7,784 nucleotides of DNA, taken from Candidatus Krumholzibacteriia bacterium (GTDB lineage Bacteria; Krumholzibacteriota; Krumholzibacteriia; LZORAL124-64-63). The notes under the pieces were generated by a model. The model was not told the DNA's origin. It saw only the letters and a program-made list of their open reading frames with translations, and searched no databases. Location: NCBI GenBank assembly GCA_014859985.1, contig JACZKN010000506.1, positions 1 through 7,784 of the forward strand, written 5' to 3'. Positions 1 through 7,500 of the stretch are shown here, in pieces; position 1 is the stretch's first letter, and each line of letters starts with the position of its first letter. The position numbers and the translations under genes were made by a program.

Positions 1-120
1 CACGAGGTCAGCTGGGACGGCCGCGACGAGCGGGGCGGCCAGGCCGCCAGCGGCACCTACCTGTACCGCCTGGTCGCGGCCGGGGAGGTGACCGGCAGGA
101 AGCTGACCCTCGTGAAGTAG
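1..120 (+). CDS. C-terminal fragment of a FlgD-like Ig/sorting-domain protein (5' end outside window)
   Basis: Frame 1 is open from the window edge and ends at TAG 118-120, giving 39 residues that begin HEVSWDGRDERGG and finish RKLTLVK. The pattern WDGrDerG...ASGtYlYrL.a.G..........K is the last part of the FlgD-like Ig domain (FlgD_ig / type A sorting-like tail) found at the C terminus of many secreted proteins in the FCB group. Aligned without gaps to the last 39 residues of the large minus-strand protein at 4526-7603, about 20 positions are identical by hand count, including the terminal TLVK. The body of the protein, and therefore its function, lies outside the window. It is probably an exported or surface protein. 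Third positions are almost all G or C, as in most of the window. The domain call is solid; the protein's role cannot be told. Confidence 0.85.
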   Translation, partial: HEVSWDGRDERGGQAASGTYLYRLVAAGEVTGRKLTLVK

Positions 121-146
121 GGCGACGGCGGGCGGGGTTACACCGG

Positions 147-181
147 CCGAGGGCGGCGGCTGACGGCCGCCGCCCTCGGTT
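147..181 (+). terminator. GC-rich hairpin after the first gene, probable terminator
   Basis: Positions 147-160 (CCGAGGGCGGCGGC) pair perfectly with 166-179 (GCCGCCGCCCTCGG), giving a 14-bp stem with a 5-nt loop (TGACG). It lies 26 nt after the TAG of the upstream gene. Only two T residues follow, so it lacks the U-tract of a classic intrinsic terminator; it may work as a stem-only terminator or protect the 3' end of the mRNA. The right arm runs directly into the palindrome at 177-194, so the two structures compete for bases 177-179. Confidence 0.6.
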
Positions 182-194
182 CGGATCCGAACCG
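177..194. repeat. 18-bp perfect palindrome, copy 1 of a repeated motif
   Basis: CGGTTCGGATCCGAACCG is a perfect 18-bp inverted repeat. Sixteen of its bases (179-194, GTTCGGATCCGAACCG) recur exactly at 4288-4303, directly after the stop codon of the second transglutaminase-like gene. The two copies therefore bracket the two-gene operon. As RNA it can fold into a 7-bp stem closed by a GATC tetraloop. It could be a regulator-binding site, part of a compound terminator or a small dispersed repeat; the window does not decide among these. Confidence 0.6.
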
Positions 195-311
195 GGTTGC
201 CGCCCGGCAGGTCCCCGCCGCTTGCCGTCTTTTATCCGCCCCCGCAAGATGCTAGATTGGCGGGGTCCCCCGGGCGCCGCCGCGCCCTCGCTGCCCCGAC
301 TCCGTCCTGGC

Positions 312-316
312 GAGGT
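312..316 (+). promoter_or_regulatory. Ribosome binding site that supports a GTG start at 321
   Basis: GAGGT lies 4 nt before GTG 321. The codons from 321 on encode a basic residue and then a long hydrophobic stretch, as expected for a signal peptide. The open frame extends upstream to an ATG at 222, with another in-frame ATG at 249, but those 33 extra residues are Pro/Arg-rich and would bury the signal peptide. No comparable Shine-Dalgarno sequence precedes either ATG. Confidence 0.5.
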
Positions 317-320
317 CACC

Positions 321-2357
321 GTGCGATCCACTGCCGTCTGCCTGACCCTGCTGGGCCTGGCGCTGCCCCTCTTGGCCGCCGCCGCGCCCCTGCCCCCGGG
401 CGAGAAGCCCGCCCCCACGCCCTTCACTCGCCTGGACGACGCCGGCACCGCCGCCGACCATCCCGGCGCCGACCACGTGGTGGTCTTCGAGCACGCCGTC
501 AACAAGGTCAAGCCAAGCGGCGTGACCTACGTGGACGGCTACCGGCTCATCAAGATCCTCACACCCGAAGGTTGCCGGGACCGCTCCGTGCTGAGCTGGC
601 ACTACGATCCTCGGAGCCAGTTCCTGGAGGTGCGCGAGGTCGCCGTGCTGCGCGGCGGCGAACGCATCCCCGTGGACGTGACAGCGATCCACGACCTGCC
701 GGCGCCCCAGGCGGCCATCTACTGGCTGGACCGGGTCAAGACCCTGCAGCTGCCGCGCCTGGTGCCCGGCGACGGCGTCGAGGTGGTGACCTTCAGCAAG
801 GGCTTCACGTACGCGCTGCTGGCCGACGGGGCCGGCGGCGGCGGCGGCAGTGGCGTGGCCGCCGAGGTCCCCGGCGACGAGCGGTACATCCCCCCCATGC
901 CGGGCCAGTATTTCGACATCGTGCTCTTCCAGGCCGATGCACCCGTCGTCGAGAAGCGCTACGACCTGGTGCTGCCGGCGGACAAGCGCCTGCACGCGGA
1001 GACCTACAACGGACCCCTGTACTCGGCCGTCACCTACGATGCCGAGACCACCACCTACTCCTGGTGGTGCCTGGGCATGCCCGCCCGCGCCCACGAGCCC
1101 AGCCAGCCCGACGCCAGCGACATCGTGCCCAAGGCGGTGATGGCCACGGTCGAGAGCTGGGAGGCCAAGAGCCGCTGGTTCTTCGACGTGAACCGCAACC
1201 AGTTCGAGGTGACGCCCGCGATCCAGGCCAAGGTGGACGAGATCCTCGCCGAGGCGGGCGCCACGAACGCGTCGCAGGAGAAGAAGGCCAAGGCCCTGGT
1301 CCACTGGGTGGCCCAGAACATCCGCTACAGCGGCCAGACCATGGGCGAGGGCGAGGGTTTCACCCTGCACCCGGCGGACATGATCTTCGAGCAGCGTTCG
1401 GGCGTGTGCAAGGACATCGCCGGCATGCTGATCGCCATGATGCGCGGCGCGGGGCTCGACTCCCACGCGGCGATGACCATGGCCGGCAGCCGCATCGACC
1501 TGGTGCCCGCCGACCAGTTCAACCACTGCGTCACCGCCCTGCGCCTGCCCGACGGCTCGTGGCAGATGTACGACCCCACCTGGGTCCCCTACAACAACGA
1601 CATCTGGTCCAAGCGCGAGACCGAGCAGCACTACCTGATCGGCTCGCCCGAGGGCGAGACCCTCGACCGCATCCCCTACAGCCCGCCCGACGAGTCGCCG
1701 CTGGTGGTCCGGCACACGGCCGAGCTGGCCGCCGACGGCACCCTGACGGGCACCCTGCGCCTGGGCGGCGGCGGGGCCTCCGACAGCCGGCTGCGGCGGA
1801 TGGTCACCGGTTCGCGCAAGAAGGAACTGGACGGCGCGCTGGCCCGCATGCTCGCCGTCGTCAGCCCGCGCATCGAGGGCGTGAAGGTGACCCACCGCGC
1901 GGCCGACGACTTCTCCGGCGACATGTGGATCAGCATCGGCTACCGCATCCCGCGCTTCGCCACGGCCATCGCCGGGCAGTGGCGGTTCACCAGCCCGATG
2001 CTGGCGGTGGTGCTCAGCGACGGGAACCTGTTCGGCGCGGGCAACCGCACCTGGCCGGACGAGCGGCAGACCGACCTGCTGCTGTGGAACACCCAGCTGG
2101 TCGACGCCCAGGAGACGATCCGCCTGCCCAAGGGCTGGACCCTGCAGGATGCGCCCGAGGTCGAGCCCGTGGACGAGACCTATGCGTCCTTCACCGGCGC
2201 CGCCGCGCAGGACGGACGCACCTTCACCGTCACCGGCCGCGCCGAGGTCAGGCGACGGCAGATCCCCCCCGACGGCTACCCCGGGTTCAAGGCCGCCGTG
2301 GACGCGGCCAAGGCGTGGTCCGCGCAGGAATTCCGCTTCGTCAAGGGGGGCAAGTGA
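321..2357 (+). CDS. Exported DUF3857 / transglutaminase-like protein with intact catalytic triad
   Basis: This encodes a 678-residue protein from a GTG start. Residues 1-22 are a Sec-type signal peptide (VRSTAVCLTLLGLALPLLAAAA), so it acts in the periplasm or at the cell surface. Roughly residues 55-270 match the DUF3857 beta-rich domain that normally precedes a transglutaminase core. The core follows: KALVHWVAQNIRYS (about 324-337), the nucleophile Cys363 in RSGVCKDIAGML, His402 in QFNHCVTAL and Asp418 in MYDPTW. That is the complete Cys-His-Asp triad of the transglutaminase/papain fold. Residues after about 460 form the C-terminal beta region usual in this family, ending in YPGFKAAVDAAKAW. 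Members may cross-link, deamidate or cleave peptides; the substrate cannot be told. A Gly run (residues 170-178) interrupts the DUF3857 domain. It is the first gene of an operon with the next, which it overlaps by one base. The family call is firm; the exact start is less so. Confidence 0.9.
   Translation: MRSTAVCLTLLGLALPLLAAAAPLPPGEKPAPTPFTRLDDAGTAADHPGADHVVVFEHAVNKVKPSGVTYVDGYRLIKILTPEGCRDRSVLSWHYDPRSQFLEVREVAVLRGGERIPVDVTAIHDLPAPQAAIYWLDRVKTLQLPRLVPGDGVEVVTFSKGFTYALLADGAGGGGGSGVAAEVPGDERYIPPMPGQYFDIVLFQADAPVVEKRYDLVLPADKRLHAETYNGPLYSAVTYDAETTTYSWWCLGMPARAHEPSQPDASDIVPKAVMATVESWEAKSRWFFDVNRNQFEVTPAIQAKVDEILAEAGATNASQEKKAKALVHWVAQNIRYSGQTMGEGEGFTLHPADMIFEQRSGVCKDIAGMLIAMMRGAGLDSHAAMTMAGSRIDLVPADQFNHCVTALRLPDGSWQMYDPTWVPYNNDIWSKRETEQHYLIGSPEGETLDRIPYSPPDESPLVVRHTAELAADGTLTGTLRLGGGGASDSRLRRMVTGSRKKELDGALARMLAVVSPRIEGVKVTHRAADDFSGDMWISIGYRIPRFATAIAGQWRFTSPMLAVVLSDGNLFGAGNRTWPDERQTDLLLWNTQLVDAQETIRLPKGWTLQDAPEVEPVDETYASFTGAAAQDGRTFTVTGRAEVRRRQIPPDGYPGFKAAVDAAKAWSAQEFRFVKGGK
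2343..2350 (+). promoter_or_regulatory. Internal ribosome binding site for the second operon gene
   Basis: AAGGGGGG ends 6 nt before the ATG at 2357-2359, inside the last codons of the upstream gene. Together with the TGATG stop/start overlap, this implies translational coupling. It also fixes the true start of the second gene. The same frame stays open upstream to position 197, but that part is an out-of-frame reading of the first gene. Confidence 0.7.
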
Positions 2358-4288
2358 TGAAGGCACTGAAGATCGTCGTCATCGCTGTCCTCCTGCTGGG
2401 CGCGGCGGCGGCCTCTGCCCGGACCATGGGCGTCTCGGCCGGCCACGACCTGGACGCGCTGTGGGCCCAGGCGCAGAAGACGCACGACACCGCGCAGGAG
2501 GACGCGATCATCCTCCTGGACAGCCGCACCGTGACCGTGGGCGACGAGGGCACCGTGGTCACGCGCGTGCACCAGGTGGTGTGGATCGCCACCGCCCAGG
2601 GCATCCGCGGCTACGCCGACCTGCGCGTGCCCTGGAACTCGGCCACCTCCACCCTCGAGGTGGAGAAGCTGCGCACCTGGATGGACGGCCGCTGGTGGCC
2701 GGACGCCGAAGAGATCAGCGAGACCGCCGTGGTGGAGACCCTGCCCTACGCCGTGGCCCTGGCCGACGACTACACCTCGCTGCGCGAGACGATGCTGCTG
2801 CACGACGGGGTCGAGTTGCCGTGCATCATGGAGACGGCCTACACCATCGCCGTGCAGGGCCCGCCGACCGCCGGCGCGGACGACCTGTTCGTGTTCCCGC
2901 AGCGGGATCCGGTGGTGCGGAGCGAATACGTGGTGGAGGTGCCGGTGGGCGTGGAGGTGCGCTGGGAGGCGCTCAACGGCGCGCCCGAGCCCGTGGTCAC
3001 CGAGAACGGGGTCAAGGAGCTGGCCTGGACCATGGACGGGGCCGGGGCGCTGAAGCTGCCGGTGACGGAGCAGCCGGAGGCTTACGAGCCGGCGATCGTT
3101 TGGACTACTTGGGAGAGTTGGGAAGTGTTGCTGCGGGAGTTCAATGCGGCGATTGAGGCGGCGGCGGTGCTGGACACTGCTCTCGTCGACTCGCTCGCCG
3201 CAACCACGGCAGGGCTCGTCGACAAGTTCAGCCGCAGCCAGGCCGTCGTCGAGTTCGTCAACGCTTCCGTGCGCGCCGTGCATTGCGACCCGAAGAGTTG
3301 GCTCTTTTCTCCCCGGTCGGCCACGCGGACCTGGGAAACCGGGTACGGCCATGCGCTCGACCGCGCCGTCCTCGCCTGGGCGCTGCTGGGGGCTTGTATT
3401 GACGGCCTGTCAGTCTGTCCGGTCGATCTCGTCCGGGCGGGATTCGGAGGGGTGGCGCCGGAACTCCCCCGCATCTCCGATACGAGCGGGCTGCGAGTAT
3501 CGCTACAGGCACAAGGCGGCATCGCTGATTATGACCCGTTAACCGGCTCTCTGGTCCCCAGGACGCGCGGTGAAGGCCTGATGTACCTCGGCGGCGCGGT
3601 ACCGATGACAACGACAGCGCCGGTCCTAAGAGTCGCCATGGCCATCGAGCCGGCTGCGAACGGTTGGACCGGCACAGCTTTCATCCGGGCTGTTGGTGGC
3701 AGTTCGAACTGGGTGGACCTCCAGATCGGAGAGGGGTCATGGTCGGAGTTCTGTGAAGGGCAGCTGGCAGGGCTCCTACCGGGGATCTGCGAGACTTCAG
3801 CGAAGCCCACCGTGGCGTCCGGCCCCTACCTTGAGGCCCGGTGCGCATTCCGGATCGGCGGGTTCGAGGCCGATGATACCGGACGCTTCGTCATCGCGGT
3901 CGGCCAGCCTGACAGTGGCGTGCTCTCCCGTTTGCCACACGATGTGAGCGTTGCGGACGAGCGGCGAGAGTCGCCCGTGCGGTTGCCTTGGGGCATGTCG
4001 CAGGTCATCGAACTGCGATTGCGTACGGCGGGCGTCAGCGCCGCCGCCATACCGCAAGCAAAGACCATCAAGAACGGCGCCGGGATGTTCTCCGTCGCGG
4101 TTGACGAGGCTGATGGCTGGCTGACGGTTGTGCGCTCGATCGCGCTGACCCCAGAGGGCGCGGGCCTCTTGGGCGAGGACCCGCCAATGATCGAGCACGA
4201 GCCGGAATCCTGGCCCGACCTCCGCGCCCTCCTACTGGAGGAGATGGACCCGGCCAACGGCACAATCGTGCTGAAGGAAGCCGAATAG
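2357..4288 (+). CDS. Exported DUF3857 / transglutaminase-like paralogue lacking catalytic Cys and His
   Basis: This encodes a 643-residue protein. Residues 1-21 are a signal peptide (MKALKIVVIAVLLLGAAAASA). Residues about 30-240 are a DUF3857 domain, and residues about 248-395 resemble a transglutaminase core: SQAVVEFVNASVRAVHCDP (294-312) corresponds to the helix before the active site. The motif that should read G-x-C-x-D is YGHALDRAVLAWALL (330-344), with Ala333 in the nucleophile position. No His occurs between 333 and 393, while the Asp motif persists as DYDPLTG (Asp393). A C-terminal region (about 400-643) ends in a segment typical of the family (ESWPDLRALLLEEM). It is therefore probably a non-catalytic partner of the preceding enzyme, with which it overlaps by one base (TGATG). 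Codon use changes sharply at about 3080 (residue 242): about 6 of 241 codons end in A/T before that point and about 92 of 402 after it, by hand count. The reading frame is unbroken, so it is not an obvious pseudogene. Confidence 0.88.
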   Translation: MKALKIVVIAVLLLGAAAASARTMGVSAGHDLDALWAQAQKTHDTAQEDAIILLDSRTVTVGDEGTVVTRVHQVVWIATAQGIRGYADLRVPWNSATSTLEVEKLRTWMDGRWWPDAEEISETAVVETLPYAVALADDYTSLRETMLLHDGVELPCIMETAYTIAVQGPPTAGADDLFVFPQRDPVVRSEYVVEVPVGVEVRWEALNGAPEPVVTENGVKELAWTMDGAGALKLPVTEQPEAYEPAIVWTTWESWEVLLREFNAAIEAAAVLDTALVDSLAATTAGLVDKFSRSQAVVEFVNASVRAVHCDPKSWLFSPRSATRTWETGYGHALDRAVLAWALLGACIDGLSVCPVDLVRAGFGGVAPELPRISDTSGLRVSLQAQGGIADYDPLTGSLVPRTRGEGLMYLGGAVPMTTTAPVLRVAMAIEPAANGWTGTAFIRAVGGSSNWVDLQIGEGSWSEFCEGQLAGLLPGICETSAKPTVASGPYLEARCAFRIGGFEADDTGRFVIAVGQPDSGVLSRLPHDVSVADERRESPVRLPWGMSQVIELRLRTAGVSAAAIPQAKTIKNGAGMFSVAVDEADGWLTVVRSIALTPEGAGLLGEDPPMIEHEPESWPDLRALLLEEMDPANGTIVLKEAE

Positions 4289-4303
4289 TTCGGATCCGAA
4301 CCG
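4288..4303. repeat. Palindromic repeat, copy 2, touching a stop codon
   Basis: GTTCGGATCCGAACCG is identical to 179-194. Bases 4288-4301 are a perfect 14-bp palindrome, and its first base is the last base of the TAG stop (4286-4288). Here the palindrome is shorter than copy 1 because the upstream flank is A rather than G. The intrinsic-type terminator at 4316 follows 12 nt later. Confidence 0.6.
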
Positions 4304-4315
4304 AACTCCGAGAAC

Positions 4316-4351
4316 GCGACCTCGGCCCACCACGGCCGGGGTCGCTTTCTT
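4316..4351 (+). terminator. Intrinsic-type terminator of the transglutaminase operon
   Basis: GCGACCTCGGCC (4316-4327) pairs with GGCCGGGGTCGC (4334-4345) around a 6-nt loop, CACCAC. The 12-bp stem has one G-U wobble and is followed by TTTCTT. On the opposite strand the wobble would become a C-A mismatch, so the structure is tuned for + strand transcripts. It lies 27 nt after the operon's stop codon. Confidence 0.8.
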
Positions 4352-4439
4352 CGACACGGCTTACACATCAACCCCCCGGGGGGCGTTTTCGGCGACCTAG
4401 TCACGATAGGACTGCGCGCCCCCCGCGCCACCAGATCCA

Positions 4440-4478
4440 CGACGACCCCGAGCCTTCCCCCCCGACCCGGGGCCGTCG
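4440..4478 (-). terminator. Possible terminator or 3' hairpin of the minus-strand gene
   Basis: In the minus-strand transcript CGACGGCCCC (4478-4469) can pair with GGGGTCGTCG (4449-4440), a 10-bp stem with one G-U wobble. In the + strand transcript the same site has an A-C mismatch, so the orientation fits the convergent gene whose stop is at 4526-4528. The loop is long (19 nt) and there is no T-tract after it, so this is a tentative call. The rest of 4289-4525 holds no credible gene. It includes a C6G6 run at 4372-4383. Confidence 0.35.
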
Positions 4479-4525
4479 CACCTGGCGGACGGTGATGGGG
4501 AACCGCCCGCCGCACCACTGGGCGG

Positions 4526-7500
4526 CTACTTCACCAGCGTGACCTTCAGCAGGTCGCGCGCCCCCGCCGCCTCCAGCTTCGCCACGTACACGCCGCTCGC
4601 GACGCGCCGCCCGGCATCGTCCAGGCCGTCCCAGGTCTCCTCGTGGCGTCCGACACCCACCGCGCGGTCCACCAGCGTGCGCACCCGCCGGCCCTGCAGG
4701 TCGTGCACCGCGACCCGGCAAGGGCCGGCCACGGCCACGTCGAACGCGATCACCGTCTGCGGGTTGAACGGGTTGGGCACCGCGCCCGCGAACTGCGTGG
4801 AAGCTGGCGGGGCGCCGGGCACCTCGTCCCCCACGCCGCTGACACCCTCGGCCACCCACAGCAGGTAGCTGCCGTCCTTGGCCAGTTCGTCGATGTCCGT
4901 CTTCCACACCGCCAGGCAGCACGACGTGCCGGGTGGCACGGTCACGTGCATGCGCTCCGTCTGGCCGGGGCCGTTCTCCCACGCGATGGCGCCGTCCAGG
5001 ACGCCGCTCTTGCCGTGGTACATGCCGTCCTGGTAGAGGGACATGCCCCAGTCCACGCCCGTGCCGTCGTCGGTCAGGGTGATCAGGTACGTGCCCGCCT
5101 CCAGCAGGAAGTCGTGGAGGTTCAGCATGCGGCCCGCGCTCATGGCGTAGGGGCCCCTGGCGCCGGGGCCGACGATGCCGCCGAAGGTGGAGCGCGCCTC
5201 CTGGACGTGGTAGCCGGGCGAGTTCCCGTCCACGTCCTCCAGCACGCCCACGTCGTGGGCGCGGGCCGGGGCGAAGCGGTGGTTCACCAGCACGAAGTCC
5301 ACCTGCCCGGCGCCGGACGCGCTCGTGGCCAGGACGTTCGGTCCGAACCCGCTCTGGGTGCCCGCCAGCGGCGCGTGCAGCTGCAGGTCGATGTCCAGGT
5401 CGCCCGTCCAGGGCATCACCGCCGTCCCGACCCAGTGCATGTTGCCGCCGATGGGCGGGACGTAGGCCATGCGCAGGCCGTCGCAGTTCCAGTATTGCGG
5501 GCCGCCGCCGTCGCAGTCCGCCCAGCCGCCCTCGCGCGGGGGCAGGCGCTTCGGGTCGGCGATGGTGAGCGCCCCGTGGGACGGCAGCACGGCCGGCGAC
5601 CAGCAGTACTGCCGCGCCGAGGAGTTGTTGCACTCGACGCTCTCGGCCACCTCGTCCAGGTAGTCCATGCGCAACGCGAGCGTGTGCCGGCCGCCGGGAA
5701 CCGTCCACGGGGTGCCCTGGCGGGTCAGGTTGCGCAGGTTGCGGGTGCCGCCGGGCGCCAGGGTCAGGATCTGGTGCAGGCCGTAGTCCCAGCCGCCGTC
5801 GATGTCCAGGCCCCAGCCCACGGTGTCCGCGTCGGCGGTGCCGATGTTCCGTGCGGCGAGGTTCATCCAGGTCAGCGGCTGCCCCCCGTGCAGGGTGTCC
5901 GGCAGCCCGCAGTCGAACAGCAGGGCGTCCGGCGCCGGCCGCGGCACCACCGGGGCGTACCAGCCGTTCATGGTCATCGTCTCCAGGTCCGGCCGCGGCC
6001 CGTACAGCCCCACGTTCACCGCCAGGCCGTCCGGGTGCTCGCTGCGGTTGCCCCAGACCACGCAGCAGTAGTCGCCGGTCGCGGTCAGATCCAGGTTGAT
6101 GGTGGCCACGCCCTCGCCGTCGGTGGTCACCGGGTCGTTGACGTCGCCCAGGTCGCCGCGGGTGAAGTCGGGCGCCAGCCAGCCCATGTGCACCGGGCCG
6201 TCCGCGGGGTCGGTCCGGGCCACCAGGGTGGCCGGGCCCAGGTCGCCGGCGCCGACGTGGAACTGGAACATCATCAGGCGCGAGGCGAAGTAGGGCGTCT
6301 CCGGGTCGATGCCGAAATCGAACGGATAGGGGCTCTCGGGCAGGTGCCCGATGCGGTAGTCCGCGGACGGCTCGGTGAAGCGGATGATGCCCACGTCCCA
6401 GGGACCGCTGCCGAAGGTGTGCTTGTTGACGAGCAGCGCCTGCAACCGCTCCGGCTCGATACCGGTGGCGTCATAGTTGGTGCCGAAGGCGGCGGTCGGA
6501 CTGTCGGACGCGGGGTGCAGCCTCAGCATGTACTCGTTCGCCCCGTCGTCGACCAGGCGCTCGGCCCAGACCGCGCACCAGTCGAACGCCGGGTCGGGCA
6601 CGATGCGCACGCCGTCGCAGTTGTGCCAGCTGAGCGTCGCGTACTCGTTGTCCTGATTGAAGTACGGCGGCGCCGCCCGCGTCGCCGTCGTCAGCGACGG
6701 CAGCGGATCACCCTGCCAGCACCACTGCTGCGCGAACACGTTGTTGGTCTCGTCCGACTCGGTCACCGTATGCGCGGCGTCCGCGGTCACCCGGATCACG
6801 TGCCGCCCGCCGCGCACGTTGAACGGCCCGTAGTTGATGGGACCGTTCCACGCCCCGGGGTCGATGGTCCACAGGTTCCGGTAGCCCAGGAAGGCCCCGT
6901 CCAGGTGGAAGTTCATGCGCGAGGCCATCGCGGTCGAGCCGCCCACGTTCTCGCAGGCGGCGTTGATCCAGGTCGAGTCGGCCTCGCCGACGAGCGTGGT
7001 CGGCGCCGGCACGCTGGTCCAGACCGCGTCGTTCGCCGGCCGCGGCACCATGGGCGCCGCCCAGCCGGGCTTCGTGGTCCAGGCCAGGTCGGGCAACGTC
7101 GCCAGGTTCGAGAACGTTGCCGTGGCGCCGTTGGGCGAGTCGTAGGGCTCGTCGAAGGTGCCGGTCAGGATGGTGCCGTCGGAGAACTCGACCGTGACCG
7201 TGCCGCCGTAGTAGTCGGTGGTGAAAGGCGAGCCGCTCGCTCCCATGTCCAGGTCCATGACGAAGCGGAAATAGTCGCCGCTGTCGAACCCGGTCGCCGT
7301 CAGGCCGAAGTCCTGGGTGTTGGTGCCCACGGGCACGTCGAAATAGAAGCTGTAGGACGCCACACCGTTGTTCTGCGGCGAGCACAGGGAGGTGCCGTCG
7401 GCGTCCAGCCAGACGCCGGTGGCATTCCAGTCCCACCAGGCATCCACCAGGCGCACGCCCTCGTCGGTCGTGAAGGTGAGGTCGATCCAGTTGCCGGCCT

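Noticed and set aside
222..260. Possible promoter upstream of the operon (TTGCCG at 222-227, TGCTAGATTGG at 250-260).
   Set aside because: The -10-like element is only partly matched, and the distance to the -35-like element is too long (25 nt). A promoter is expected in 195-320, after the upstream hairpin, but the sequence does not identify it securely.
197..2356. Open frame running upstream of the second transglutaminase gene through all of the first, giving an apparent 1363-residue protein.
   Set aside because: The first ~720 residues are Arg/Pro/Ala-rich and without domain character. They are the shifted reading of the first gene, a usual effect of high GC content. The RBS and signal peptide set the real start at 2357.
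252..2366. 704-residue antisense open frame over the first transglutaminase gene.
   Set aside because: It is rich in Gly/Ala/His/Val/Arg without recognisable domains and mirrors the real codons. Stop codons are rare in all frames at this GC content.
4372..4383. C6G6 palindrome followed shortly by TTTT, a candidate second terminator.
   Set aside because: With no room for a loop the stem is only about 4 bp, and the T-run is separated from it by CG. Too weak to call.
4401..5708. 435-residue frame and a similar 300-residue frame (6708-7610), both on the minus strand within the large secreted protein.
   Set aside because: Both are shifted readings on the same strand. Their Arg/Gly/Pro-rich composition shows no domain, whereas the real frame has a signal peptide, repeats and a FlgD-like end.
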